Assembly (NCBI GenBank): GCA_903830425.1
Contig: CAIKTR010000112.1
Coordinates: 27,499 to 91,498 of the forward strand
Length of the DNA stretch: 64,000 bases
Direction of reading: 5' to 3'
Origin: an uncultured Opitutia bacterium
GTDB lineage: Bacteria; Verrucomicrobiota; Verrucomicrobiia; Opitutales; Opitutaceae
A program made the translations under genes and the position numbers. Below, one piece after another: positions 1-11,719 of this stretch; within the stretch, counting starts at the first letter, position 1, and each line of letters opens with the position of its first letter. Below the pieces are notes generated by a model that had not been told where the DNA came from, made no database searches, and worked only from the letters and a program-made list of their open reading frames with translations.

Positions 1-1
1 C

Positions 2-595
2 GCCAGCGCGATGGCGGCCACCACCCATTTCCTGGTCGCGGACGCCGCGGGCAACCTGGTGTGCGCGACGCAGTCCCAGAGCCTGCATTTCGGGGCGGGC
101 GTGGTGCCGCCCGGCACCGGCGTGGTGCTCAACGACTCGATGAGCAACTTTGCGTTCACCGAGCCGCGGAGCGTGAACTTCGTGGCCCCGGGCAAGCGCC
201 CGCGCAGCACCGTCGCCCCCGTGATCGTGTTCCGTGCGGGCCGGCCGGTCCTCGCGCTCGGCATCCCCGGCGCGGCCCGCATCCCGACCGCGCTGCTGCA
301 GGTCCTGCTCGACCGGCTGGTGCTGGACCGCCCGCTGGCCGAGGCGATCGGCGACACCCGCGTGCACTTCAACCGCAACTGGCGCCGCGACGACGAGGAG
401 TCGATCGAGGCGGAGGCGTCGTTTCCGGCGGCCGAGGCGGCGGCGCTGCGCCGGCTGGGCTGGAAGGTCGACCTGACGGAGCCCGCGGGCACCGGCCGGC
501 TCTTTGGCGGCGTCAATGCGATCGAGTGCCGGCGGGACGGCGGCTACACGGGCTACGCCGATCCGCGCCGCACCAACGCCGCGATCGGCTACTGA
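2..595 (+). CDS. ggt: gamma-glutamyltransferase, C-terminal (small-subunit) part, cut by window start
   Basis: The reading frame is open from the window edge, so the gene starts upstream. The visible part corresponds to the small subunit of gamma-glutamyltranspeptidase, an autoprocessed N-terminal nucleophile hydrolase that moves gamma-glutamyl groups from glutathione and related compounds. The segment ATTHFLVAD matches the processing site, where a Thr becomes the nucleophile. Further family landmarks are VLNDSMSNFAF, the GKRPRSTVAPVIV substrate loop and GIPGAARIPTALLQ. The Met codon at 11 falls just before the nucleophile Thr and is internal, not a start. The family is usually periplasmic, but the signal region lies outside the window. 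The family call is firm; the exact substrate is not. Confidence 0.88.
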   Translation, partial: ASAMAATTHFLVADAAGNLVCATQSQSLHFGAGVVPPGTGVVLNDSMSNFAFTEPRSVNFVAPGKRPRSTVAPVIVFRAGRPVLALGIPGAARIPTALLQVLLDRLVLDRPLAEAIGDTRVHFNRNWRRDDEESIEAEASFPAAEAAALRRLGWKVDLTEPAGTGRLFGGVNAIECRRDGGYTGYADPRRTNAAIGY

Positions 596-610
596 GCGGC
601 GGCGGGCCGG

Positions 611-775
611 TCAGGGGAAGCGCCGGGCGAACTTCCAGCCGGCCCAGACTCCCACCAGGCTGCCGAGGCTGCTGACGACAAAACACCAGCCGAAGCCCGC
701 GCCGAAGTAATCGGGGAGCGCCCAGCCGGCGTAGCCCCCGACCGTGGTGCCGACGAGGATGCAGAGCCGGTTCAT
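611..775 (-). CDS. 54-residue membrane microprotein
   Basis: A short frame on the minus strand encodes 54 residues from ATG at 775 to TGA at 611. It begins [20 protein letters not shown] and ends [14 protein letters not shown]. Two hydrophobic glycine-rich segments (about residues 3-20 and 28-47) are joined by a short polar turn (PDYFGAG), and the tail is basic, which predicts a two-helix membrane hairpin with a cytoplasmic C-terminus. Small proteins of this style, with VGTTVGGY and a closing GxxxG stretch, occur as unnamed conserved proteins in many bacteria. It lies tail to tail with the gamma-glutamyltransferase gene, 15 bases apart. No good ribosome-binding site is visible. Function unknown. 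Confidence 0.6.
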   Translation of the reverse strand: MNRLCILVGTTVGGYAGWALPDYFGAGFGWCFVVSSLGSLVGVWAGWKFARRFP

Positions 776-943
776 GGGCGGGGGCGGGCGGGCGGCACGG
801 GGCGCAGGCGCATGCCCGCAGGCTGGGCCGGGCCGGCGGGGCGCGCGAGCCGCATCTTATGCGGGGAAAAGCCGGGCTTCATTGGAGGGGGGACCGCCCG
901 AATTCCCGTTTACTCGCCCGGGGCCCCCGACCAAGTTAGGTCC

Positions 944-2770
944 ATGGAAAAACGACACCCGGCCAGGCCCCTGAGCAAGAACCCACACCTGCTGCGCTGG
1001 GTCGAGAAGATGGTGGCGCTCTGCCAGCCCGAGGCGCTCCACTGGGTGGACGGCTCCCAGGCGGAATACGAGGACCTCTGCGCCCAGCTGGTGGCCAAGG
1101 GCACGTTCACCAAGCTCAACCCGCAGAAGTGGCCGGGCTGCTATTACGCGCGCTCCGACGCCAGCGACGTGGCCCGGGTGGAGGACCGCACCTACATCTG
1201 CAGCCAGTCCAAGGACGCCGCCGGCCCGACGAACAACTGGGTCAATCCCTACGAGATGAAGAAGACCCTGCGCGGGCTGTTCAGCGGCTGCATGCGGGGC
1301 CGGACGATGTACGTGCTGGCCTACAGCATGGGCCCCATCGGCTCGCCCATGTCGCAGATCGGCGTGCAGCTGACCGACTCGGCCTACGTGGTCGTCAACA
1401 CGCGCATCATGGCGCGGCTCGGCCAGCGGGTGTTCGACCTGATCGACGAGGACTTCAAGCGCGTCGTCCCCTGCATGCACTCGGTGGGCCGGCCGCTGGC
1501 CAAGGGGCAGGCGGACGTCGCCTGGCCCTGCAACCAGGAGAAGTACATCGTGCACTTCCCGGAGACGCGCGAGATCTGGAGCTTCGGGTCCGGCTACGGC
1601 GGCAACGCGCTGCTGGGCAAGAAGTGCTTCGCGCTGCGCATCGCCAGCGCGATGGCGCGCGACGAGGGCTGGATGGCCGAGCACATGCTCATCCTCGGGG
1701 TGGAGAATCCCCAGGGGGAGAAGACCTACGTGGCGGCGGCCTTCCCCAGCGCCTGCGGCAAGACCAACTTCGCCATGCTCATCCCGCCGAAGAGCCTGGC
1801 GCGGAAGGGCTGGAAGGTCTGGACGGTGGGCGACGACATCGCGTGGATCAAGCCCGGGGCCGACGGCCGGCTGCATGCGATCAACCCGGAGGCCGGCTTC
1901 TTCGGCGTCGCGCCGGGCACGAGCCACTCGACCAACCCGAACGCCATGGCGTCGCTGGCGCGGAACACGATCTTCACGAACGTCGCGCTCACGCCCGACG
2001 GCGGCGTCTGGTGGGAGGGCATGACCGGGGAGGCCCCGGCCGAGTGCCTCGACTGGCAGGGCAAGCGCTGGACGCCCGAGATGGCGCTCCAGACCGGCGC
2101 GAAGGCCGCGCATGCGAACTCCCGCTTCACCGCGCCGGCGTCGCAATGCCCGACGATTGATCCGGACTGGGAGAAGCCCGAGGGGGTGCCGATCAGCGCC
2201 TTCATCTTCGGCGGCCGGCGCGCCACCACCATGCCGCTGATCTTCCAGGCGTTCAACTGGTCGAGCGGCGTCTACGTGGGGGCGACGATGGGCTCCGAGA
2301 TGACCGCCGCCGCGGCCGGCACGATCGGCAAGGTCCGGCGCGACCCCTTCGCCATGCTGCCCTTCTGCGGCTACCACATGGGCGACTACTTCCGCCACTG
2401 GATCAACATGCAGCGCAGCCTCACCGAAACCCCGCGCATCTTCCACGTGAACTGGTTCCGCAAGGACAAGGAGGGCAAGTTCATGTGGCCCGGCTTCTCG
2501 GAAAACATGCGCGTGCTGAAGTGGATCGTCGACCGCGCCAAGGGCGGCGGCCGCGCCAAGGAGACCCCGATCGGCTGGCAGCCGCACTACGAGGACCTCG
2601 ACTGGGAGGGGATGGATTTCCCGCGGGAAAAATTCGACGAGCTGCAGGCCTTCGACCGCGCCGCGTGGCGCGCCGAGGTGCTGGGCCACGAGGAGCTGTT
2701 CATCGACCTGCATGCGCACCTGCCCAAGGAGCTCATGTTCGAGCGCGAGCTGCTGATCTGCCGGATGTAG
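944..2770 (+). CDS. pckG: phosphoenolpyruvate carboxykinase (GTP)
   Basis: 608 residues, the usual size for the GTP-dependent enzyme, which converts oxaloacetate and GTP to PEP, GDP and CO2 in gluconeogenesis. The kinase-1a/P-loop [13 protein letters not shown] contains the hyper-reactive Cys271 and Lys273. The metal-binding segment [11 protein letters not shown] and the GTP-class signature [13 protein letters not shown] follow. The N-terminal part contains the oxaloacetate/PEP site (YSMGPIGSP). ATG at 944 was chosen over an in-frame GTG/ATG-like start further upstream because it gives the family N-terminus ([20 protein letters not shown]). The gene stands alone, with no clear promoter. With putA downstream it fits growth on amino acids. 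Confidence 0.96.
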   Translation: MEKRHPARPLSKNPHLLRWVEKMVALCQPEALHWVDGSQAEYEDLCAQLVAKGTFTKLNPQKWPGCYYARSDASDVARVEDRTYICSQSKDAAGPTNNWVNPYEMKKTLRGLFSGCMRGRTMYVLAYSMGPIGSPMSQIGVQLTDSAYVVVNTRIMARLGQRVFDLIDEDFKRVVPCMHSVGRPLAKGQADVAWPCNQEKYIVHFPETREIWSFGSGYGGNALLGKKCFALRIASAMARDEGWMAEHMLILGVENPQGEKTYVAAAFPSACGKTNFAMLIPPKSLARKGWKVWTVGDDIAWIKPGADGRLHAINPEAGFFGVAPGTSHSTNPNAMASLARNTIFTNVALTPDGGVWWEGMTGEAPAECLDWQGKRWTPEMALQTGAKAAHANSRFTAPASQCPTIDPDWEKPEGVPISAFIFGGRRATTMPLIFQAFNWSSGVYVGATMGSEMTAAAAGTIGKVRRDPFAMLPFCGYHMGDYFRHWINMQRSLTETPRIFHVNWFRKDKEGKFMWPGFSENMRVLKWIVDRAKGGGRAKETPIGWQPHYEDLDWEGMDFPREKFDELQAFDRAAWRAEVLGHEELFIDLHAHLPKELMFERELLICRM

Positions 2771-2822
2771 GCGCCCAAAAAAACTTGTGGAACGCGGCCG
2801 GCGGCGCACGGTTCACAGCCCC

Positions 2823-3638
2823 ATGCTCCGCCGCCTCGCCCTCCTCGCCTGCCTCGTGCTCCGGCCGCCCGGCGCCGCCGGGGCCGAGCCGGCCGGCGCG
2901 GACGGCCTCCCGCCGCCGCTGCTGCACGCGGCCCTCGGCCGGCTGGCCGGGGACTTCGACCGCTGGGCCTACACCGAAACCCGGCTGCGCACCGACGAGC
3001 AGGGCGTGCCCCAGCCCGAGACCGTCATCCGCTTCGACCCGTCCCAGCCCTACGCCGAGCAGTACCGGCCGCTGAAGATCAAGGGCCGGCCGCCGACCGA
3101 GCGGCAGCTGCGCGAGTACCGCCGCCGCGGCGTGAAGCGCGGCGAGAAGCTGGCGCGGGAGGAGGCCGAGGGCAAAATCCCGGGCAGCGAGCTGCCGCGC
3201 TTCAGCGTCAACGGCGGCAACGCCGCGATCGACCTCGCCCGCGCCACCGTCGTCGGCGAGAGCGCGACCAGCGTCACCTACGAGGTGCCCCTGCGCTACG
3301 ACGGGCGCGGCAACCTGCCGGTGGAAAAACTCCAGCTGCTGGCGCGGGTCAACAAGGCCCAGCGCGCCTTCGAGAACGTCGCCCTCAAGGTGCGCAGCGC
3401 GTTCCGCGTGAAGCTGGTCGTCAAGGTCCGGACCGGCGAGGCGAACCTCGACTTCGCGTCGGTGGACCCGGCGCAGGCCCCGGTGCTGACGGCGGTGTCG
3501 GGCGACGCGACGGCCACCGTGTTCTTCGTGAAGTTCGGCGGCAGCTTCGACGTGAAGCGCACGGATTTCCGGCGGGTCAAGCCGTACAGCGAGCGTTTTG
3601 GCGTGAAGATCGGCCCGCTCAAGGCGCTGGATTTCTGA
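2823..3638 (+). CDS. exported protein of unknown function
   Basis: 271 residues beginning with a signal-like segment (MLRRLALLACLVLRPPGAAG). The stretch LLAC could be a poor lipobox, so a lipoprotein is possible. The mature part is mixed charged and beta-rich. It contains two Arg/Lys-rich helices (about residues 85-115, RQLREYRRRGVKRGEKLARE) followed by alternating strand patterns (FRVKLVVKVRTGEANLDF; VFFVKFGGSFDVKRTDF). I do not recognise a family. It begins 52 bases after the PEP carboxykinase stop, but nothing ties it functionally to that gene. The start was chosen at the signal peptide rather than an upstream in-frame alternative. Confidence 0.7.
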   Translation: MLRRLALLACLVLRPPGAAGAEPAGADGLPPPLLHAALGRLAGDFDRWAYTETRLRTDEQGVPQPETVIRFDPSQPYAEQYRPLKIKGRPPTERQLREYRRRGVKRGEKLAREEAEGKIPGSELPRFSVNGGNAAIDLARATVVGESATSVTYEVPLRYDGRGNLPVEKLQLLARVNKAQRAFENVALKVRSAFRVKLVVKVRTGEANLDFASVDPAQAPVLTAVSGDATATVFFVKFGGSFDVKRTDFRRVKPYSERFGVKIGPLKALDF

Positions 3639-3715
3639 CCGGCGCGCCGGGGACGGGCCGGGCGGAGGGCCAAAACAGGGCTAAGCCCGGGGGCCGACCG
3701 TGCCGAAGATGAGGG

Positions 3716-4570
3716 ATGCCCTCGCCCCGCTTCCAGGCTCCGCTTGAACCCGACCAGATCATCCAGCTGGGCGGCGCGCTGGTGCCCGCCGCGGCCACCC
3801 TCGGCCGCCTGCGCCTGCTCCTGACGGAGCCGAGCACGGACCTGGACGAGATCGTCAACCTGATCCGGCTCGATCCGGCGCTGACGTTCCATGTGGTGCG
3901 GCTGAGCAACAGCGTGCTGTTCGGCACGCGGGAGCGCCAGGACACCCTGGAGGGCGCGGTGGGCCGCATGGGGCTGATCGAGATCTACCAGCTGGTCGGC
4001 CTGGCCGCGACCAAGCAGCTCTGCCAGCGCGACCTGCCCACCTACCGGCTCAAGGCCGCGCGCCTCTGGGAAAACTCCGTGGCCACGGCGGCGGCGGCCG
4101 AGGTGCTGGCGCGGCCGGCGGGCGGGGACGCGGGCCTGAGCTACGCCACCGGGCTGCTGCGCAACCTCGGCGCCGTGATCATCGACGGCTGCTCCGCCGG
4201 CACGGTCTACCCCGGGGAGGCCGAGTGGCCGCTGGTGTCGGAATGGGAGCGGGAGGTGTTCGGCCTGACGGCGGCGGAGGTGACGGCGACCCTGCTCGAC
4301 CACTGGCGCTTTCCCGCGGAGCTGGTGGACGCGGTGCGCGCGCACCACGAGCCCTTTGCCGAGCCGGCGTCCAACGTCGGCGCGTGCGTGCTCAACCTGG
4401 CCTGCGGGGTGGCCGCCCGGTTCGGCCTCGACCTGCCGGGCGAGACCGGGCACTGGGCCCGGAGCGAGGCCAAGCTGACGCTGGCGGGGGTGACGGACGA
4501 GGTGCTGGAGCAGTGCGCGGAGCATGCGCGCGCGCACTACCTGGCGCTCTGCGCCTCGCTGCACAGCTAG
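3716..4570 (+). CDS. HDOD domain protein
   Basis: 284 residues with a HDOD (HD-related output) domain across nearly the whole length. The early part (LGRLRLLLTEPSTDLDEIVNLIRLDPALTFHVVRLSNSV) is the typical N-terminal helical bundle of this family, followed by GRMGLIEIYQLVGLAA. The His/Asp residues of true HD phosphohydrolases are mostly missing, as usual for HDOD proteins, and AHHEPF near residue 205 is the nearest remnant. HDOD proteins act in signalling in motility, biofilm and stress circuits and generally lack enzyme activity. The gene ends 20 bases from the convergent putA. The family call is strong; the role is unknown. Confidence 0.85.
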   Translation: MPSPRFQAPLEPDQIIQLGGALVPAAATLGRLRLLLTEPSTDLDEIVNLIRLDPALTFHVVRLSNSVLFGTRERQDTLEGAVGRMGLIEIYQLVGLAATKQLCQRDLPTYRLKAARLWENSVATAAAAEVLARPAGGDAGLSYATGLLRNLGAVIIDGCSAGTVYPGEAEWPLVSEWEREVFGLTAAEVTATLLDHWRFPAELVDAVRAHHEPFAEPASNVGACVLNLACGVAARFGLDLPGETGHWARSEAKLTLAGVTDEVLEQCAEHARAHYLALCASLHS

Positions 4571-4590
4571 CCCGTCCGGTCCCGGGCCGG

Positions 4591-7587
<2,997 letters not shown>

Positions 7588-7755
7588 GGGGTGGAGTTTT
7601 TGCCGAGTTTCGCCGGGGGGGGCCGAATAGGCAAGGGCGGGCGGGTACGCCAAAGGGAGCAAAACGGTGGCCGGGGGGACCTTATGCGCTCGCCCCCCGT
7701 CGGCCGGGGGGGCAGAAACATTCCTGCGACTTTCCGGCCCGGGCCGTGTTCTGGC

Positions 7756-8358
7756 ATGAACGATGAACCTCCAGTGCAAACACCACCCTCGGGGCTGATC
7801 CCTCCGGCCGACTTCACCACGTTCATGCGCGCCTATCAGGACATGGTCTACTCCACCGCCGTCCGACTCGTGAAAAACGAGGCCCAGGCGGAGGACATCT
7901 CGCAGGATGTCTTCCTCAAGGCGCATGAGCACTTCGCCACCCTGGCCGCCAGCCCGACGGCCGGCGGCTGGCTGAAGACCGTCACCACCAACCTCGCGCT
8001 CAACCACCTCACGCGCTACCGCAACCGCTGGCGGTTCTTCTCGGAATTCCGCCGCGACGACAGCGGAGGGGGGGAGGCCGACGCCCCGGAGGTCGACTTT
8101 GCCGCGCCCGACACCTTTTTCGCGGGCATCGCGGCCGACGAGCGCCGGACGCTGGTGGAGCAGGCCCTGGCGAAGCTGCCCGAGCACCAGCGCGTGCCGC
8201 TCGTGCTGTTCCATTTTGAAGACCTGCCCTACGACGAAATCGCCCGGAAGCTCCGCGTCTCGCTGGCCAAGGTGAAGACCGACATCCTCCGCGCCCGCGC
8301 CGCCCTGGCCCAGATCCTCGCGCACCAGGGCCGCTCCGTCGAAGACCTCAACTCCTGA
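7756..8358 (+). CDS. RNA polymerase sigma factor, ECF-like sigma-70 family
   Basis: 200 residues. Region 2 is around residues 20-85 (AYQDMVYSTAVRLVKNEAQA, then EDISQDVFLKAHEHF), with the DNA-melting part LNHLTRYRNRWRFF. Region 4 is at the C-terminus (LPEHQRVPLVLFHFEDLPYD, then EIARKLRVSLAKVKTDILRA), a helix-turn-helix for the -35 element. Regions 1 and 3 are absent, so this is an alternative sigma factor of ECF size. The stop is followed after five bases by a small membrane protein gene and then the RDD fusion gene, an arrangement typical of a sigma factor with a membrane-bound regulator. The regulon and signal are unknown. Confidence 0.92.
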   Translation: MNDEPPVQTPPSGLIPPADFTTFMRAYQDMVYSTAVRLVKNEAQAEDISQDVFLKAHEHFATLAASPTAGGWLKTVTTNLALNHLTRYRNRWRFFSEFRRDDSGGGEADAPEVDFAAPDTFFAGIAADERRTLVEQALAKLPEHQRVPLVLFHFEDLPYDEIARKLRVSLAKVKTDILRARAALAQILAHQGRSVEDLNS

Positions 8359-8363
8359 CCGCC

Positions 8364-8825
8364 ATGAAAAATTCCCCCGCCGAGCTCGAGCAGATCATCC
8401 ACCAGACCCTGCGGTCCCTGCCGGCCCACCGGGCGCCGCACTCCCTCGAGGTGCGCGTGCTTGCGGCCGTCGCCGCCCGCGCCGCGCGGCCGTGGTGGCG
8501 GCAGTCCTTCGCCCAGTGGCCCCTGGCCGCCCGCGTGGCGTTTGTCCTCAGCTCCGCCGGCCTGGCCAAGCTGGTGCTGCTGGCCACGGTCTGGGTCATG
8601 GCGGGCTTCGACCGCGCCCTGTACACCAGCGCCTTCAGCCGCCAGCCCGCCTGGCTCGAGACGGCCGCCGACCTCGTGCAGGGCCTCGCCGCCTGCGGCG
8701 GCAGCCTCTACCGGAGCATCCCGACGCTCTGGCTGTATGGCGGCCTCGCCTTTGTCGCGATGATGTACCTCGCCCTCTTCGGCCTCGGCGCCGCCGCCTA
8801 CCGGACCCTCTACGCCAACCGCTAA
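8364..8825 (+). CDS. small membrane protein, candidate anti-sigma factor
   Basis: 153 residues. The soluble N-terminal third (about 1-50, MKNSPAELEQIIHQTLRSLP) is followed by a first hydrophobic segment at about 58-82 and a second at about 120-145 (GGLAFVAMMYLALFGLGAAA). The order of a cytoplasmic helical head followed by membrane anchors, five bases behind a sigma-factor gene, is what membrane anti-sigma factors look like. However, I see no zinc-binding HxxxCxxC motif, so it is not a standard ZAS-type anti-sigma factor. The anti-sigma role is inferred from position only; an unrelated membrane protein in the same operon is possible. Confidence 0.7.
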   Translation: MKNSPAELEQIIHQTLRSLPAHRAPHSLEVRVLAAVAARAARPWWRQSFAQWPLAARVAFVLSSAGLAKLVLLATVWVMAGFDRALYTSAFSRQPAWLETAADLVQGLAACGGSLYRSIPTLWLYGGLAFVAMMYLALFGLGAAAYRTLYANR

Positions 8826-8852
8826 CTCCTCCCTCTCCCCAACTGCCCTGCC

Positions 8853-10565
8853 ATGAAAACCTCCCCCCGCCAAATTTTCCTCCGTGCCGCCAGCGTGTGG
8901 CTCCTCACCCTGGGCCTGGCCGTCTTGGCCCAGACGCCGGCGCCCGAGCCGGCGGCGTCCCCCGCCCCGACCCCTGAAAAGTCCAGCCCGGTGGTGTCGC
9001 CGGCCGCGCCCGCGGCCGTCGCCCCGGCCGCCGCTCCCCTCGCTGCGCCCCTCGCTCCGCCCGCCCCGGCCGCCAAGCCGGCGGTGGACGAGGACTCGGA
9101 GGAAGCGGACGACGAGATCGTGGCGCCGGCCCTGGTCTCCGCGGCGCCCGCGGGCAAAAAACGCCCGCATGCCGGCGGCAATGAGATCGTCGCCGTGGGT
9201 CATGACGCCGTGCTGGCCAAGGACCACAAGGCGAACGTGGTGGTCGCGATTTTTGGTGCCGCCACCAGCGAAGGCGAGGTCGCGGACGCGGTGGTTTCCG
9301 TGCTGGGCGGCACCCGGGTGACGGGGCCGGTGGGCGCCGCGGTGGTGACCGTGCTGGGCAACTCCCATGTCAACAGCAAGGTTGGCGACTCCGTGGTGAC
9401 GGTGCTGGGCGACCTGGACCTCGGGCCGCAGGCCGAGGTGGCGGGCGACGTGGTGGTGATTGGGGGCCGCGTGACGCGCTCCCCGCAGGCGATCATCCAC
9501 GGCCACCTCAACGAGATTTCCATGGGCGGGATTTTTTCCGACCTGGCGTGGCTGCGCAGCTGGTTTGTTAACTGCGCCCTGTACGGGCGGCTCCTCGCCT
9601 TCGGCCCGCACCTGATGTGGGCGTGGTGGATCGCGCTGGGCTTCCTGGCCGCCTACGTGGTGCTGGCGCTCCTGTTCGGCCGCGGCGTCGGCAAGTGCGT
9701 GGAAACGCTGGAGCAGCGCCCGGGCTATTCCATCCTGGCCGCGCTGCTGACGGTGCTGCTGGGGCCGGTGGTGATCATCCTCCTGATCCTCACGGGCGTG
9801 GGCATCGTGGCGGTGCCGTTCCTGGCTGCGGGCCTGTTTTTCGCCGGGTTCTTCGGCAAGGCCGTCATGCTGGCCTGGATCGGCCGGCGCGTCACCCGGC
9901 TGCTGGGCCTCGACCACCCGGCGCTGGCGGTGCTGGTGGGCGGCGTGATCGTGCTGGGCCTCTACACCGTGCCGATCCTCGGCCTCGTGCTCTACAAGCT
10001 CATGGGCTGGATCGGCCTCGGCGTCGTGGTCTACACGCTGCTGCTCGGCATGAAGCGGGAAAAGCCCGCCGCGCCGCCGCTCGTCCCGCCCGCGCCCGGC
10101 GCGCCGGCGGCGGAAGCCGCGGCCGGCCAGCCGGCCCTGGTGGTTCCCGCCGGGGCGCTGCCGCCGCCGGTCGGCTCCCCCGCGGCCACGCTTCCCCTCG
10201 CCGGCTTCTGGATCCGCACGGCGGCGCTGCTGATCGACTGCATCCTCATCGGCCTGATCATGGCGCTGTTCCATGCGCACGGGAAGCTGGTGGTGCTGGC
10301 GCTGGCCGCCTACGGCGCGGCCATGTGGAAGCTGCGCGGCACCACCATCGGCGGCATCGTCTGCAGCCTGAAGGTGGTGCGGCTCGACGACCGGGAGATC
10401 GACTGGTCCACCGCCATCGTGCGGGCGCTGGGGTGCCTGCTCTCCCTGGCGGTGCTCGGCTTCGGCTTCATCTGGGTGGCCTTCGACGACCAGAAGCAGT
10501 CGTGGCACGACAAGATCGCGGGCACGACCGTGGTGCGGCTGCCGAAGGGCGGGTCGCTGGTCTAG
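8853..10565 (+). CDS. exported beta-repeat / multi-pass membrane / RDD domain fusion protein
   Basis: 570 residues in clear blocks. Residues 1-26 are a signal-like or anchoring helix. Residues 27-108 are a Pro/Ala-rich linker with an acidic patch (DEDSEEADDE). Residues 110-225 contain four to five repeats of about 20 residues built on VxxxVVTVLGxxxV, like the beta-helical sheets of bactofilin-type polymer-forming proteins. Residues 250-400 form a multi-pass membrane region. Residues 400-445 are a second Pro/Ala linker, and 449-565 form an RDD family membrane domain (FWIRTAALLID, then TTIGGIVCSLKVVR). It is the last gene of the sigma-factor unit, followed by a terminator. The combination of domains is unusual and the function is unknown. 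Confidence 0.82.
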   Translation: MKTSPRQIFLRAASVWLLTLGLAVLAQTPAPEPAASPAPTPEKSSPVVSPAAPAAVAPAAAPLAAPLAPPAPAAKPAVDEDSEEADDEIVAPALVSAAPAGKKRPHAGGNEIVAVGHDAVLAKDHKANVVVAIFGAATSEGEVADAVVSVLGGTRVTGPVGAAVVTVLGNSHVNSKVGDSVVTVLGDLDLGPQAEVAGDVVVIGGRVTRSPQAIIHGHLNEISMGGIFSDLAWLRSWFVNCALYGRLLAFGPHLMWAWWIALGFLAAYVVLALLFGRGVGKCVETLEQRPGYSILAALLTVLLGPVVIILLILTGVGIVAVPFLAAGLFFAGFFGKAVMLAWIGRRVTRLLGLDHPALAVLVGGVIVLGLYTVPILGLVLYKLMGWIGLGVVVYTLLLGMKREKPAAPPLVPPAPGAPAAEAAAGQPALVVPAGALPPPVGSPAATLPLAGFWIRTAALLIDCILIGLIMALFHAHGKLVVLALAAYGAAMWKLRGTTIGGIVCSLKVVRLDDREIDWSTAIVRALGCLLSLAVLGFGFIWVAFDDQKQSWHDKIAGTTVVRLPKGGSLV

Positions 10566-10589
10566 CCGCCGCCGCGCCGGCGGCCGGGG

Positions 10590-10626
10590 GGCGCGAGTGA
10601 AATTGACTCGCGCCTTTTTCTTTTTC
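10590..10626 (+). terminator. rho-independent terminator after the sigma-factor unit
   Basis: A perfect 9-bp stem (GGCGCGAGT paired with ACTCGCGCC, loop GAAATTG) is followed by TTTTTCTTTTT. It closes the three-gene sigma-factor unit and lies just upstream of purE. Confidence 0.85.
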
Positions 10627-10643
10627 CTCATGGCGGCAATCTT

Positions 10644-11135
10644 ATGCCTCACGCCACACCGCGGGTCGGAATCATCATGGGCAGCACGTCGGACTGGGAG
10701 ACGATGCAGCACTGCACGCAGACGCTCGACCAGCTCGGCGTCCCGTACGAAAAGCGCGTGATCAGCGCCCACCGCACGCCGCAGCTGGCGTTCGAGTGGT
10801 GCGGCGGGGCGGAGGCCCGCGGGCTGCAGGTCATCATCGCCGCCGCCGGCGGCGCCGCGCACCTCGCCGGCGTGGCCGCGGCGCTCACCCCGCTCCCCGT
10901 GCTCGGCGTGCCGATGGAGTCGGCGTCGCTCAAGGGACTCGATTCGCTCCTCTCGATGGTGCAGATGCCGGGCGGCATCCCGGTCGCGACGTTTGCCATC
11001 GGCAAGCCCGGCGCGATCAACGCCGCGCTGTTTGCCGGCGCGATCCTCGCGCTCGGCGACCCGCGGACCAAGGCGGCGCTCGAGGCCTACCGCGCGGCGC
11101 AGACGCAGAAGGTCGCCGCGGCCACGCTGCCGTGA
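10644..11135 (+). CDS. purE: 5-(carboxyamino)imidazole ribonucleotide mutase
   Basis: 163 residues, the size of class I PurE, which converts N5-CAIR to CAIR in purine synthesis and works with PurK. The signature motifs are all present: [10 protein letters not shown] (phosphate/ribose binding), VISAHRTP with the catalytic His, and the glycine-rich [15 protein letters not shown]. No purK lies nearby in this window. The gene begins right behind a strong terminator, so it must have its own promoter within a short space. It ends 19 bases from the convergent exported-protein gene. Confidence 0.95.
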   Translation: MPHATPRVGIIMGSTSDWETMQHCTQTLDQLGVPYEKRVISAHRTPQLAFEWCGGAEARGLQVIIAAAGGAAHLAGVAAALTPLPVLGVPMESASLKGLDSLLSMVQMPGGIPVATFAIGKPGAINAALFAGAILALGDPRTKAALEAYRAAQTQKVAAATLP

Positions 11136-11154
11136 CCCGCGTCGCCGGGGCGCG

Positions 11155-11649
11155 CTAGTTTTTCCGGGCCGCGGCCAGCGGGGCCGGCTGGTCGGGCACG
11201 CCGGTGTCCATGACGTACTTCCACGTGCCGTCGGGCTGGCGCTTCCAAATGGTCAGGAACCAGCCGGCATGCCGGCTCTCCTTGCCGCCGGCGCCGGGGC
11301 GGCGCGACTCGTAGCGCCCGTAGTTGTAGCCGAGGGTGCCGTCGTCGGACACGTCGGTGTACAGGGCGGACCAGGTCAGCGTCTCGCCCGGCTGATCCGG
11401 GCCGATCCGCGCGCGCACCGCCTCCGGTCCGCGATGTCGGCGCGGGTCGGTGTCGAGGAAGGCCACGTCGGGGGCCGCGAAGTGCTCGAACGCGGCCAGA
11501 AGGCCCTTGGCCTGGGCCAGCGCGCAGAAGGCCTCCTCCATCCGGGCCACCTCGAGCTTCAGTTTTTCCCGGTCCGGCGCGGCGGCCGAGAGGGCGGGGC
11601 CGGCGGCGAGCGCGGCCGCGAGGAGCAGGGACCGGGGGTGCAGGTTCAT
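11155..11649 (-). CDS. exported NTF2-like (SnoaL/DUF4440-type) protein
   Basis: 164 residues with an N-terminal signal peptide (MNLHPRSLLLAAALAAGPALSAAA). The mature part has the cone-shaped NTF2-like pattern: an initial helix (EKLKLEVARMEEAFCALAQA), then AAFEHFAAPDVAFLDTDPRR, a strand with LTWSALYTDVSDDGTLGYNY, and a closing WFLTIWKRQPDGTWKYVMDT. The last motif is typical of DUF4440/SnoaL-like ketosteroid-isomerase-fold proteins. Such exported forms have no agreed substrate. Both this gene and the next lie on the minus strand, but 70 bases separate them. Confidence 0.78.
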   Translation of the reverse strand: MNLHPRSLLLAAALAAGPALSAAAPDREKLKLEVARMEEAFCALAQAKGLLAAFEHFAAPDVAFLDTDPRRHRGPEAVRARIGPDQPGETLTWSALYTDVSDDGTLGYNYGRYESRRPGAGGKESRHAGWFLTIWKRQPDGTWKYVMDTGVPDQPAPLAAARKN

Positions 11650-11719
11650 GTTGTCCGCCAGGTTGGCGCGGGCCTCCGCCCGAGGCGATCAATTCTGGGT
11701 CAGCCGGGCCGCCCCGGGG

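Noticed and set aside
8364..8825. Classical zinc-binding anti-sigma factor
   Set aside because: The Cys/His zinc motif is absent; only the position and membrane anchors support an anti-sigma role, so it is called a candidate only.
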